DNA of 64,000 nucleotides, taken from Pseudomonas subflava (lineage in GTDB: Bacteria; Pseudomonadota; Gammaproteobacteria; Pseudomonadales; Pseudomonadaceae). The notes below the pieces were generated by a model. It was not told the DNA's origin, did not search any database, and was given only the letters and a program-made list of their open reading frames with translations. Shown here in pieces: positions 23,439-30,052 of the stretch. The DNA is taken from NCBI RefSeq assembly GCF_023823685.1, contig NZ_JAMXBF010000001.1, forward strand, positions 186,001 through 250,000, read 5' to 3'. The translations under genes were made by a program, and so were the position numbers. How positions within the stretch are numbered: the first letter of the stretch is position 1; every line of letters begins with the position of its first letter.

Positions 23439-23753
23439 TCAGTGGCTGAGCTTGAGGCCGACCAGCCCGGCGACGATCAGGCCGACGCTGAGCAGGCGCA
23501 CCAGGGCCATGGATTCGCCGAACAGGAAGATCCCGGCGATCACCGTGCCGACCGCGCCGACGCCGGTCCAGATCGCATAGGCGGTGCCCAGCGGCAGCTC
23601 CTTCATGGCCAGGCCGAGCAGGCCGATGCTGACGATCATGGCGCCGACGGTGAGCAGGGTGGGGATGGGGCGGGTGAAACCGTCGGTGTACTTGAGGCCG
23701 ACGGCCCAGCAGACCTCGAACAGGCCGGCGAACAACAGAATGATCCAGGACAT
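23439..23753 (-). CDS. sugE: Guanidinium exporter SugE/Gdx (SMR family)
   Basis: This 104-residue four-helix protein starts [20 protein letters not shown], with the essential SMR glutamate E13. The pattern [11 protein letters not shown] and [17 protein letters not shown] is that of SugE/Gdx rather than EmrE. Gdx proteins export guanidinium in exchange for protons. The gene is preceded by a guanidine-II riboswitch, which independently supports guanidinium as substrate. AAGGAG (23761-23766 on the other strand) lies five to seven bases before ATG 23753. Confidence 0.95.
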   Translation of the reverse strand: MSWIILLFAGLFEVCWAVGLKYTDGFTRPIPTLLTVGAMIVSIGLLGLAMKELPLGTAYAIWTGVGAVGTVIAGIFLFGESMALVRLLSVGLIVAGLVGLKLSH

Positions 23754-23778
23754 GGGATGGCTCCTTACTACTGATGAA

Positions 23779-23827
23779 CGGGCCGTCCCGGGAGATCACT
23801 CGGATGGAGCGGCGAGGTCGTCCTCGC
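23779..23827 (-). promoter_or_regulatory. Guanidine-II (mini-ykkC) riboswitch upstream of sugE
   Basis: Read on the minus strand there are two hairpins with the diagnostic ACGR tetraloops. The first is GCGAGG-ACGA-CCTCGC (23827-23812) and the second CGGG-ACGG-CCCG (23790-23779), joined by a 21-base linker. This is the guanidine-II consensus, in which guanidine binds the two loops and holds them together. The linker contains GCTCC, complementary to the sugE Shine-Dalgarno GGAGC (23763-23759 region), so without ligand the ribosome site could be masked. Placement directly before sugE is the standard genomic context. Confidence 0.93.
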
Positions 23828-23853
23828 GTTGTTCGCTATTCTGCACAGAGGGT

Positions 23854-23893
23854 TGCACAGGGCAAGTCCGAAAGGACGAACGGGCCCCGTGCA
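23854..23893. other. Unexplained two-level hairpin between rdgC and the riboswitch
   Basis: TGCAC (23854-23858) pairs with GTGCA (23889-23893), extended by GGG/CCC. Inside lies GTCC-GAAA-GGAC (23866-23877), a GNRA-type loop on the plus strand. It may be the rdgC terminator or part of the sugE leader; no T tract follows on the minus strand. Confidence 0.35.
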
Positions 23894-23917
23894 GGTGTTG
23901 CGGAAGTTGTCCGGAAG

Positions 23918-24838
23918 CTAGATGCCTTTCGGTATCTCTTCGCCGCCAAAGGCCTCGAACAGCGCCGGCAGAAAGTCGGTGAAGGTCAGCATCATCAGGG
24001 TGAAGCTGGCGTCCAGCTGGCCGAGGGCCTCGTCGCCGCCGTCCTGAGCGGCCTGGTCCTGCAGCAGGTCTTCGAAGCGCAGGCGCTTGACGGTCAGCTT
24101 GTCGTCCAGCACGAACGACAGCTTGTCCTGCCAGGCCAGGGACAGCTGGGTGACCAGCTTGCCCGAGGACAGGTGCAGCTGGATTTCCTCGCTGGTCAGG
24201 TCCTGGCGCTTGCAACGCACCACGCCGCCGTCCTCGCTGGTGTCGCGCAGCTCGCATTCGTCCAGTACGAAGAAGTCCTGCGCGGCAGCCTGAGTCTTGA
24301 CCCAGTCGGTGAGGGTGGCGGTCGGCGCCATCTTCACGGTCAGCGGGCGTACCGGCAGCGAGCCGATGGCCTCGCGCAGGGTGGACAGCAGGTCTTCGGC
24401 CTTCTTCGCGCTGGCGCTGTCGACCAGGATCAGGCCGAGCTTGGGCGCGATGGCGGCGAAGGTGCTGGAGCGGCGGATAAAGGCGCGCGGCAGGAAGCTC
24501 ATGACGATCTCGTCCTTGAGCTGGTCGCGCTCCTTCTTGTAGACCTTGCGCATCTGCTGCGCCTCGATCTCGTCGACCTTGTCCTTCAGCGCGTCACGCA
24601 CCACGCTGCCGGGGAGGATGCGTTCCTCCTTGCGCGCGGCGATCAGCAGGAAGTCGCCGCTGACATGCACCAGCGGGGCATCGCCGCCCTTGCCGAACGG
24701 CGCCATGAAACCGTAGGTGGTCAGCTCCTGGCTGGCGCAGGGGCGCGCGGCCTTGGCGGCCAGTGCCGCTTCCAGGGCTTCGGCGTCGAAGGGCACATCC
24801 TGGGTCAGGCGATAAACGAGCAGGTTGCGGAACCACAT
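23918..24838 (-). CDS. rdgC: Recombination-associated protein RdgC
   Basis: This 306-residue protein matches RdgC in length and sequence pattern ([72 protein letters not shown]). RdgC forms a ring around duplex DNA and restrains RecA-promoted exchange. ATG 24838 was chosen over GTG 24850 because AAGGAG sits 11 bases before it and MWFRN is the family start. It lies next to the tRNA pair and the FKBP lipoprotein, the order PA3262-PA3263 of PAO1 as recalled. Confidence 0.95.
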   Translation of the reverse strand: MWFRNLLVYRLTQDVPFDAEALEAALAAKAARPCASQELTTYGFMAPFGKGGDAPLVHVSGDFLLIAARKEERILPGSVVRDALKDKVDEIEAQQMRKVYKKERDQLKDEIVMSFLPRAFIRRSSTFAAIAPKLGLILVDSASAKKAEDLLSTLREAIGSLPVRPLTVKMAPTATLTDWVKTQAAAQDFFVLDECELRDTSEDGGVVRCKRQDLTSEEIQLHLSSGKLVTQLSLAWQDKLSFVLDDKLTVKRLRFEDLLQDQAAQDGGDEALGQLDASFTLMMLTFTDFLPALFEAFGGEEIPKGI

Positions 24839-24948
24839 GGGAATGAACACTCCTTGAACACGAAGCGTGCATTATTCTCCGCCGGGGCCGATTGGCCAAC
24901 CCGCAGCTAAGCCTTTGGAACTGCTCGAAAATTTTTTTCAAAAAAGGC

Positions 24949-24977
24949 TTGCCAATGTGAAAGTGCATCCCTAGAAT
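24949..24977 (+). promoter_or_regulatory. Sigma-70 promoter for tRNA-Val and tRNA-Asp
   Basis: TTGCCA (24949-24954) and TAGAAT (24972-24977) are separated by exactly 17 bases and end 21 bases before the tRNA-Val 5' end. An AT-rich tract directly upstream resembles an UP element. Confidence 0.8.
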
Positions 24978-24998
24978 GCGCCCCACTTCGAGAGTGAA

Positions 24999-25074
24999 GG
25001 GTGATTAGCTCAGCCGGGAGAGCATCTGCCTTACAAGCAGAGGGTCGGCGGTTCGATCCCGTCATCACCCACCA
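24999..25074 (+). tRNA. tRNA-Val (TAC)
   Basis: A 76-base tRNA with acceptor stem GGGTGAT / ATCACCC, discriminator A and encoded CCA. The anticodon loop CTTACAA gives TAC. It is the first gene of a two-tRNA transcript. Confidence 0.98.
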
Positions 25075-25094
25075 TCTCGCTCAAGAGGTTACGC

Positions 25095-25171
25095 GCAGCG
25101 GTAGTTCAGTCGGTTAGAATACCGGCCTGTCACGCCGGGGGTCGCGGGTTCGAGTCCCGTCCGCTGCGCCA
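25095..25171 (+). tRNA. tRNA-Asp (GTC)
   Basis: A 77-base tRNA with acceptor stem GCAGCGG / CCGCTGC, discriminator G and encoded CCA. The anticodon loop CTGTCAC gives GTC. It lies 20 bases after tRNA-Val under the same promoter. Confidence 0.98.
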
Positions 25172-25211
25172 TACATAAAGCCTTGGTTAGACTGAAGACC
25201 GAGGCTTGAAG

Positions 25212-25237
25212 AAAACGACCGAGAGGTCGTTTTTTTT
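25212..25237 (+). terminator. Intrinsic terminator of the tRNA-Val/tRNA-Asp transcript
   Basis: AAAACGACC and GGTCGTTTT form a stem with loop GAGA, followed by a run of T. Confidence 0.9.
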
Positions 25238-25378
25238 GCCCGCGTTTTTCCCGCCGCGTTCCCCGCCCGGCTGAACTTATCCGCATTTCGCCGTTCCTAC
25301 AGTGCCGTAGCCAGTGCTCGCCGCAGGCTGCTAAGCTCGCGCTCTCTTTTGCCCTCGTGGCCTCTACAAGGAACAAGC

Positions 25379-26092
25379 ATGAAACAACATCGTCTTGCGG
25401 CGGCGGTTGCCCTGGTCGGCCTGGTACTGGCCGGTTGCGATGCGCAGACCAGCGAAGTGGAACTCAAGACGCCGGCGCAGAAGGCTTCCTATGGCATCGG
25501 CCTGAACATGGGCAAGAGCCTGTCCCAGGAAGGCCTGGCCGATCTGGATTCCAAGGCCGTGGCCATGGGCATCGAAGACGCCATCGGCAAGAAGGAGCAG
25601 AAGCTGAAGGACGAAGAGCTGGCCGAGGCCTTCGCCTTCCTGCAGAAGCGCGCGGAAGAGCGCATGGCCAAGCTCAACGAGGAATCGGCTCAGGCCGGCA
25701 AGAAATTCCTCGAGGAGAACGGCAAGAAGGATGGCGTGGTCACTACCGCCTCCGGCCTGCAGTACGAAGTGATCAAGAAGGCCGACGGCGCGCAGCCGAA
25801 GGCCACCGACGTGGTGACCGTTCACTACGAAGGCAAGCTGACCGACGGCACTGTGTTCGACAGTTCCATCGAGCGTGGCAGCCCCATCGATCTGCCAGTC
25901 AGCGGCGTGATCCCGGGTTGGGTCGAAGGCCTGCAACTGATGCACGTGGGCGAGAAATACAAGCTGTACATCCCCAGCGAGCTGGCTTACGGCGCCCAGA
26001 GCCCGAGCCCAGCGATCCCGGCCAACTCGGTACTGGTGTTCGAGCTCGAGCTGCTCGGCATCAAGGACCCGGCCGCCGCACCCGCACAGTAA
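25379..26092 (+). CDS. FKBP-type peptidyl-prolyl isomerase lipoprotein (FklB/FkpA/Mip-like)
   Basis: The 237-residue protein starts with a lipoprotein signal (MKQHRLAAAVALVGLVLAGC, cysteine 20). It continues with a helical dimerisation domain (residues 30-115) and ends with an FKBP domain (DVVTVHYEGKLTDGTVFDSS, IPGWVEGLQLMHVGEKYKLY, AYGAQ, VFELELL). This is the architecture of Mip/FkpA: a V-shaped dimer that catalyses proline isomerisation and acts as chaperone, here anchored in the envelope. ATG 25379 is preceded by AAGGAAC. An upstream TTG in frame would destroy the signal peptide. Terminator follows. Confidence 0.93.
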   Translation: MKQHRLAAAVALVGLVLAGCDAQTSEVELKTPAQKASYGIGLNMGKSLSQEGLADLDSKAVAMGIEDAIGKKEQKLKDEELAEAFAFLQKRAEERMAKLNEESAQAGKKFLEENGKKDGVVTTASGLQYEVIKKADGAQPKATDVVTVHYEGKLTDGTVFDSSIERGSPIDLPVSGVIPGWVEGLQLMHVGEKYKLYIPSELAYGAQSPSPAIPANSVLVFELELLGIKDPAAAPAQ

Positions 26093-26107
26093 CACCTGCC
26101 GTCATGC

Positions 26108-26134
26108 AAAACGCCCCGCCAGCCGGGGCGTTTT
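26108..26134 (+). terminator. Intrinsic terminator after the FKBP gene
   Basis: ACGCCCCG (26111-26118) pairs with CGGGGCGT (26124-26131), flanked by AAA and TTT. Confidence 0.88.
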
Positions 26135-26136
26135 CA

Positions 26137-26377
26137 TTTGCAGAACCGGCAGGCGACCCGTCGGTCTGAACATGAGGGATGACGGAGGCGGTGTTACGGT
26201 TATGCACATTGTTTCCGGTTACTCCCAGTGTGCGCGGTGTTACACCTTTCCTGAGCAGTGCTCAATAGATAACTGGCTGATTTATATGGTTTTTTATCCT
26301 TGAGCAAAAAGTGCCCGATCTGTAGCGAGGCCGCGTGGTACGGGCGTTTGATCGAGTCATCAAACAACTGTTCACAG
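26137..26377. other. AT-rich intergenic region with hairpins
   Basis: No gene is visible before the DUF1232 start. The stretch holds an 11-base palindrome GAGCA-G-TGCTC (26253-26263). It also holds a larger inverted repeat, GCTCAATAGATAA (26260-26272) against TTATCCTTGAGC (26294-26305), which pairs almost fully. The composition is far more AT-rich than the genes around it. It could encode a small RNA or be a long promoter region; I cannot tell. Confidence 0.5.
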
Positions 26378-26404
26378 GGTTATCCACAATATTGGTGGAT
26401 AACC
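26378..26404. promoter_or_regulatory. Perfect DnaA-box-like inverted repeat
   Basis: GGTTATCCAC (26378-26387) and GTGGATAACC (26395-26404) form a perfect 10-bp inverted repeat with spacer AATATTG. The left arm with the next base contains TTATCCACA, an exact DnaA box. It lies 42 bases before the DUF1232 start codon. A similar but shorter repeat occurs at 11767-11789. Confidence 0.55.
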
Positions 26405-26445
26405 GGTTGCAGCCCAGCAGGCATGGGCCTCGTGGAGTTCGAGTC

Positions 26446-26877
26446 ATGAATTTTCCCTGGAACTACACCCGTTACCTTCGTCTGGCGCAGCGCGTTCTGG
26501 CTCGCGGACGACTGCCTTCGTTGCTGATGGCTGTCGCCCGTAAGGGGGAGGGAGGCGACCGTTTTGCCCGCCTGCGCGGCGATCTGCGTCTGCTGCAGGG
26601 GCTGTGCGCCGCCTGGTGGCGCGGCGAGTATCGGGCGATCAGTAGTCAGGCGCTGGTCTCGGTCGTCGCGGCGCTGGTGTACTTCCTGATGCCGCTGGAC
26701 ATGGTGCCGGACTGGCTGCTCGGCGTTGGCCTGCTCGACGATCTTGCGGTACTGGCCTGGGTGCTGCGGACCTGGGACGGCGAGCTCGCAGCCTATCGCG
26801 CGTGGCGCGAGGCGCAGGCGCCCGAGGTGCTGCAGCGCGTGGAGGCGTTGCCGCCGGCGGATCGGAGCGCCGACTGA
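26446..26877 (+). CDS. YkvA family (DUF1232) membrane protein
   Basis: A 143-residue protein with the DUF1232 core ALVYFLMPLDMVPDWLLGVGLLDDLAVLAWVLR (residues about 75-110). This is a short membrane hairpin with the conserved P-x-D-x-x-P-D motif and a DD pair. The N-terminal half is basic and soluble. The function of the family is unknown. ATG 26446 was chosen because the frame upstream crosses the DnaA-like palindrome and lacks codon bias. Confidence 0.8.
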   Translation: MNFPWNYTRYLRLAQRVLARGRLPSLLMAVARKGEGGDRFARLRGDLRLLQGLCAAWWRGEYRAISSQALVSVVAALVYFLMPLDMVPDWLLGVGLLDDLAVLAWVLRTWDGELAAYRAWREAQAPEVLQRVEALPPADRSAD

Positions 26878-27023
26878 ATTCGCCCTCGCGCAGGCGCATA
26901 TGTGCCGATCGCAGTTCTCCTGAGCTCCATCATCCTCTGCTGCGCTGCCGACTCTTGTCTGACAGGGCACGATAGGTCACGCTCTGGCGCTGACCGGATT
27001 GTTAAGATGAGCACCTGCAAGGA

Positions 27024-27044
27024 AGTGCCGAGCGTGTCGGCACT
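27024..27044. promoter_or_regulatory. Perfect palindrome upstream of the Xre regulator gene
   Basis: AGTGCCGA (27024-27031) and TCGGCACT (27037-27044) flank five bases, and lie 19 bases before the start codon at 27063. It is a good candidate autoregulatory operator, or a 5' UTR hairpin. Confidence 0.5.
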
Positions 27045-27062
27045 GCTCTACGGAGAGCTGTA

Positions 27063-27383
27063 ATGAGTGTTCAAGTGATCATGCGCGATGGCGAGGCCGA
27101 GTACGCGGTGTTGCCTTGGGCGGACTACCAGGCCTTGCTCGAAGCTGCCGGCCGGGCGCCAGCCGCAGCTGTACCGCAGGCCCCGCAAACCCGTTCCGGG
27201 CTCGGCCAGCTGGCCAGCCTGCGTGAAGCCAAGGGCCTGTCCCAGGCCGATCTGGCGCGCACCGTGGGCATCAGCCCGCATTATCTGAACCTGATCGAGA
27301 CCGGCGAGCGCGAGCCCGACGGCGCCATCCTGCGTTCGCTGGCGCGGGTGCTGGAGGTGGGCGAGTGGGAGCAGCCGTCGTGA
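27063..27383 (+). CDS. Xre-family DNA-binding protein
   Basis: The 106-residue protein has a Xre/Cro helix-turn-helix at residues 47-100 (LASLREAKGLSQADLARTVG, ISPHYLNLIETGEREPDGAILRSLARVLEV). The N-terminal 40 residues (MSVQVIMRDGEAEYAVLPWADYQALLEAA) resemble the strand-helix start of Phd/YefM-type antitoxins. This fusion of an antitoxin-like N-terminus to an Xre domain is common in small regulators. The next gene overlaps its stop codon, so it is the first gene of a three-gene unit. Confidence 0.85.
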   Translation: MSVQVIMRDGEAEYAVLPWADYQALLEAAGRAPAAAVPQAPQTRSGLGQLASLREAKGLSQADLARTVGISPHYLNLIETGEREPDGAILRSLARVLEVGEWEQPS

Positions 27384-27745
27384 GCGTGCGCATCCACCGC
27401 CAGCACTGGCAGGCGCTGCTCGGCGAGCTGGAGGATGCCCGCCGCCAGCGGCACCTGCTGACCTACCGTGCGCTGGTCGAGCGACTGCAGTTGCCGAGCC
27501 CGGCGATGCAGACGCTGACCGCGGCGCTGGAGCACCTGGCCGCATTGGACGCACGCGCCGAGCGCCCGCTGCGCAGCGCGCTGGTGATCAGCCAGGGCGC
27601 GAGCCGGTTGCCGCGCACAGGATTTTTCGAGTGCGTGACGCGGCTCGGGCGCTTTTCCGGCCCCTCGGACGGCATCGCTGCCGCCTCCTGGCACGCGGCC
27701 GAGGTCGCCCGGGTCTTCGAGTTCAGCTACCCCGAGGAGCCCTGA
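27380..27745 (+). CDS. Uncharacterised protein coupled to the Xre regulator
   Basis: A 121-residue soluble protein starting at GTG 27380, overlapping the Xre stop by four bases (GTGA). A helical N-terminal half (TYRALVERLQLPSPAMQTLTAALEHLAAL) reads like a winged helix. The second half contains LRSALVISQGASRLPRTGFF and ends with a V-F-E-F strand. This resembles a family of small proteins with a P-L-x-x-L-V-V...G-x-P-x-x-G-F-F signature found in accessory regions, but I could not confirm that. Function unknown. GTG 27365 is an alternative start. Confidence 0.7.
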   Translation: MSVRIHRQHWQALLGELEDARRQRHLLTYRALVERLQLPSPAMQTLTAALEHLAALDARAERPLRSALVISQGASRLPRTGFFECVTRLGRFSGPSDGIAAASWHAAEVARVFEFSYPEEP

Positions 27746-28224
27746 TGCTCTGGCGACTGCGCGCCCGAGCCACTTACTGGCTGGCACGGCGCATGTTCCA
27801 CTGGCCCTGGCTGATGAAGCAGCCGCGCGCCTGGGCCTGGATGCAGGGACAGTTCGCACGCATGGCCGCCCTGGGCCATGTGCCGGCGCAGAGTTTCTAC
27901 GGACACATCCTGCTGTTCCGCGGCCAGGGCTTCGGCGCCCGCGAGGAGGGGCTGCGCCTGTTGCGCCTGGCCGCCCAGGGTGGCGACGGCAAGGCTGCCT
28001 ATCAGGTCGGCGTGCAGTGCCTGGCCGGCGACAGCCGCCAGGCGCCGGACGCTGGCGAGGCGGCGCGCTGGTGGCAGATGGCGGCCGCGGCCGGCCACCC
28101 GCTGGCGGCACAGCGCGTGAGCCAGCTGTACCGCGACGGCGGCCCCGGCCTGGCAGCGGATGAGGCCGCGGCCGAGCGCTTCGCTCGTCTCGCCGAGCAG
28201 CTGGGCTTCAGGCGGAAAGGCTGA
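27745..28224 (+). CDS. Sel1-repeat protein
   Basis: A 159-residue protein with a basic, aromatic N-terminus (RATYWLARRMFHWPWLMKQPRAW) and three Sel1-like repeats. These include QSFYGHILLFRGQGFG..., GLRLLRLAAQGGDGKAAYQVGVQ and AARWWQMAAAAGHPLAAQRVSQLY. Sel1 repeats act as protein-binding scaffolds. ATG 27745 overlaps the stop codon of the previous gene by one base, so the three genes are translated together. Its 3' end overlaps the convergent EAL-GGDEF gene by 17 bases. Confidence 0.8.
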   Translation: MLWRLRARATYWLARRMFHWPWLMKQPRAWAWMQGQFARMAALGHVPAQSFYGHILLFRGQGFGAREEGLRLLRLAAQGGDGKAAYQVGVQCLAGDSRQAPDAGEAARWWQMAAAAGHPLAAQRVSQLYRDGGPGLAADEAAAERFARLAEQLGFRRKG

Positions 28225-29968
28225 GCGTGTCGAGGATGTGCAGACTGTAGCCCGGCACCGCCTTGGCGTGGCGCTTAGCCTCCGAGGCCAGGCCGGCCAG
28301 CTGCGCGGCATCCAGCTGCGCGCAGTTCTGCGGATGCAGACGTACCACGCCGATCGACAGTGACAGCAGCGGAAACTGTTCGCGGCGACCCTGGCGGTTG
28401 TGGCTGATGAAACAGCCGGCCTGCAGGTGTTCCTCGCGGTAGAAGCGCCGGCACTGGGCCTGGAAATCCTCAAGCAATTGATTGAGTCTTTCGCGCCAGT
28501 TGTCGGGACCCAGCACCAACAGGAAGTCGTCGCCGCCGATATGGCCGACGAAGTCGCGGCTGGGGTCGACCCGCTCGTTCAGGCATTGCGCCAGGCAGAG
28601 CAGAACCTCGTCGCCGCGGGCGTAGCCGTAGAGATCGTTGAACGGCTTGAAGCTGTCGATATCCACGTAGCACACCATCGCCTCGCGGCCTTGCTGCAGC
28701 AGGCGGCCGAGGCACTGCTGGATCGGCACGTTGCCCGGCAGCAGGGTCAGCGGGTTGGCGTGGCGGGCCTGCTGGATCTTCAGCTCGGTGATCAGCTTGA
28801 GCACGTCGATGACCCGGCCGAGGCCGCGATAGCGGCCCTGGCGGGTGATGATGAAGTCTTCCTCCATGCGTTGCCGCGCGCGGCTGGTGAGCAGGCGGCT
28901 GACCTGCTGCAGGGAATGGCCGACATCCACGGCGAGAAAGTCGGTGATCATCAGGCGACTGATCGGCTTGCGCGCGAACAGGTCGGTGGCGAACGGCTTG
29001 AGCAGCGCATCGGACAGCGAATGGCGATGCACGATACCGACCGGCTGCTCCTCGCCATCCAGGACCGCCAGCGAATTGAGGTTGGCCTGGGCGCGGAAGG
29101 CTTCCAGCACCACGGCGATGGGCGTGTCGCTGGAGACGGCCTGCTGTTCGTTGAGCAGGGCGGAGAGGTCGCCGCCTTCCTCGCCGAGCGGCGCACTGGG
29201 GGCGTCCAGCCGAGGCAGCAGTTTCGCCGCATCGCGTGGCGGCTGTTCCTGGGGGCGGCAAAGCAGGTAACCCTGTACCAGGTCGACGCCCATTTCAATC
29301 AGGGTCGACAGTTCTTCGGCGAGCTCGATGCCCTCGGCGATCACCTGGGCGCGGGAGGCCTTGGCCATCTTCAGAATCGAATCGACGAACTCGCGCTTGA
29401 CCGCGTCCTGGTGGATGCCGTCGATGAAGTGGCGGTCGATCTTCACATAGTCCGGGCGCAGCTCGGACCACAAACGCAGGCTGGAATAGCCGGCGCCGAG
29501 GTCGTCCAGGGCGATGGAGAAGCCCATGGCGCGGTAGTGGTGCAGGGCGGTGTCGAGCAGCTCGAAGTCTTCGATGGGCGCCTGCTCGGTGAGTTCGATC
29601 ACCACCCGATCGGGACTGATGCCGAACTCCTGCAGCAGGCGCAGGGTGCGCCCCGGCTGGTGGCTGGCCTCCAGCAGCGACTCGGGCGAGACGTTGAGGA
29701 ACAGCTTGCCGTCGAGCTGCTGGTCGCGGAAGCGGCCGAACGCGCACTTGCGCGCGGCGAGTTCGAGTTCACTCAGGCGGCCGGCATTGCGCGCCACGCT
29801 GAACAGGGCGATGGGGGCGTGTAGCGAACTATTGGAAGGCCCGCGGGTGAGCGCCTCGTAACCGAGCACGCGACGCTCGGAGAGGCTGATGATGGGCTGG
29901 AACAGACTGTGCAAATCGCCGTGAGCGAGGATGGAGTCCAGTGCGCTCAACTGCTCGGTGGCGGTCAT
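28208..29968 (-). CDS. EAL-CBS-GGDEF cyclic-di-GMP protein
   Basis: A 586-residue cytosolic protein with an unusual domain order. An EAL phosphodiesterase domain comes first (residues 15-250; YEALTRG, NVSPESL, DDLGAGYSSL, AEGIE all present). A CBS pair follows (about 270-400; TPIAVVLEAFRAQANLNSLAVL) and then GGDEF (about 410-586; DIDSFKPFNDLYGY, signature GGDDF). The EAL site looks intact, so it probably hydrolyses c-di-GMP. GGDDF departs from GG(D/E)EF, so cyclase activity is doubtful. CBS domains suggest adenine-nucleotide sensing. Its position beside prc matches PA3258 next to PA3257. Confidence 0.92.
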   Translation of the reverse strand: MTATEQLSALDSILAHGDLHSLFQPIISLSERRVLGYEALTRGPSNSSLHAPIALFSVARNAGRLSELELAARKCAFGRFRDQQLDGKLFLNVSPESLLEASHQPGRTLRLLQEFGISPDRVVIELTEQAPIEDFELLDTALHHYRAMGFSIALDDLGAGYSSLRLWSELRPDYVKIDRHFIDGIHQDAVKREFVDSILKMAKASRAQVIAEGIELAEELSTLIEMGVDLVQGYLLCRPQEQPPRDAAKLLPRLDAPSAPLGEEGGDLSALLNEQQAVSSDTPIAVVLEAFRAQANLNSLAVLDGEEQPVGIVHRHSLSDALLKPFATDLFARKPISRLMITDFLAVDVGHSLQQVSRLLTSRARQRMEEDFIITRQGRYRGLGRVIDVLKLITELKIQQARHANPLTLLPGNVPIQQCLGRLLQQGREAMVCYVDIDSFKPFNDLYGYARGDEVLLCLAQCLNERVDPSRDFVGHIGGDDFLLVLGPDNWRERLNQLLEDFQAQCRRFYREEHLQAGCFISHNRQGRREQFPLLSLSIGVVRLHPQNCAQLDAAQLAGLASEAKRHAKAVPGYSLHILDTLSLSA

Positions 29969-29983
29969 GGGGTGTCTCGTGTG

Positions 29984-30018
29984 CCAAAAGAAAAGGGCCG
30001 GTATCGCTACCGGCCCTA
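29984..30018 (-). terminator. Intrinsic terminator of prc
   Basis: On the minus strand GGGCCGGTA pairs with TACCGGCCC around GCGA and is followed by TTTTCTTTTGG. It separates prc from the promoter of the EAL-GGDEF gene. Confidence 0.85.
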
Positions 30019-30052
30019 TTTCACGACAGAACGATGACGCTTTGATTACGGC

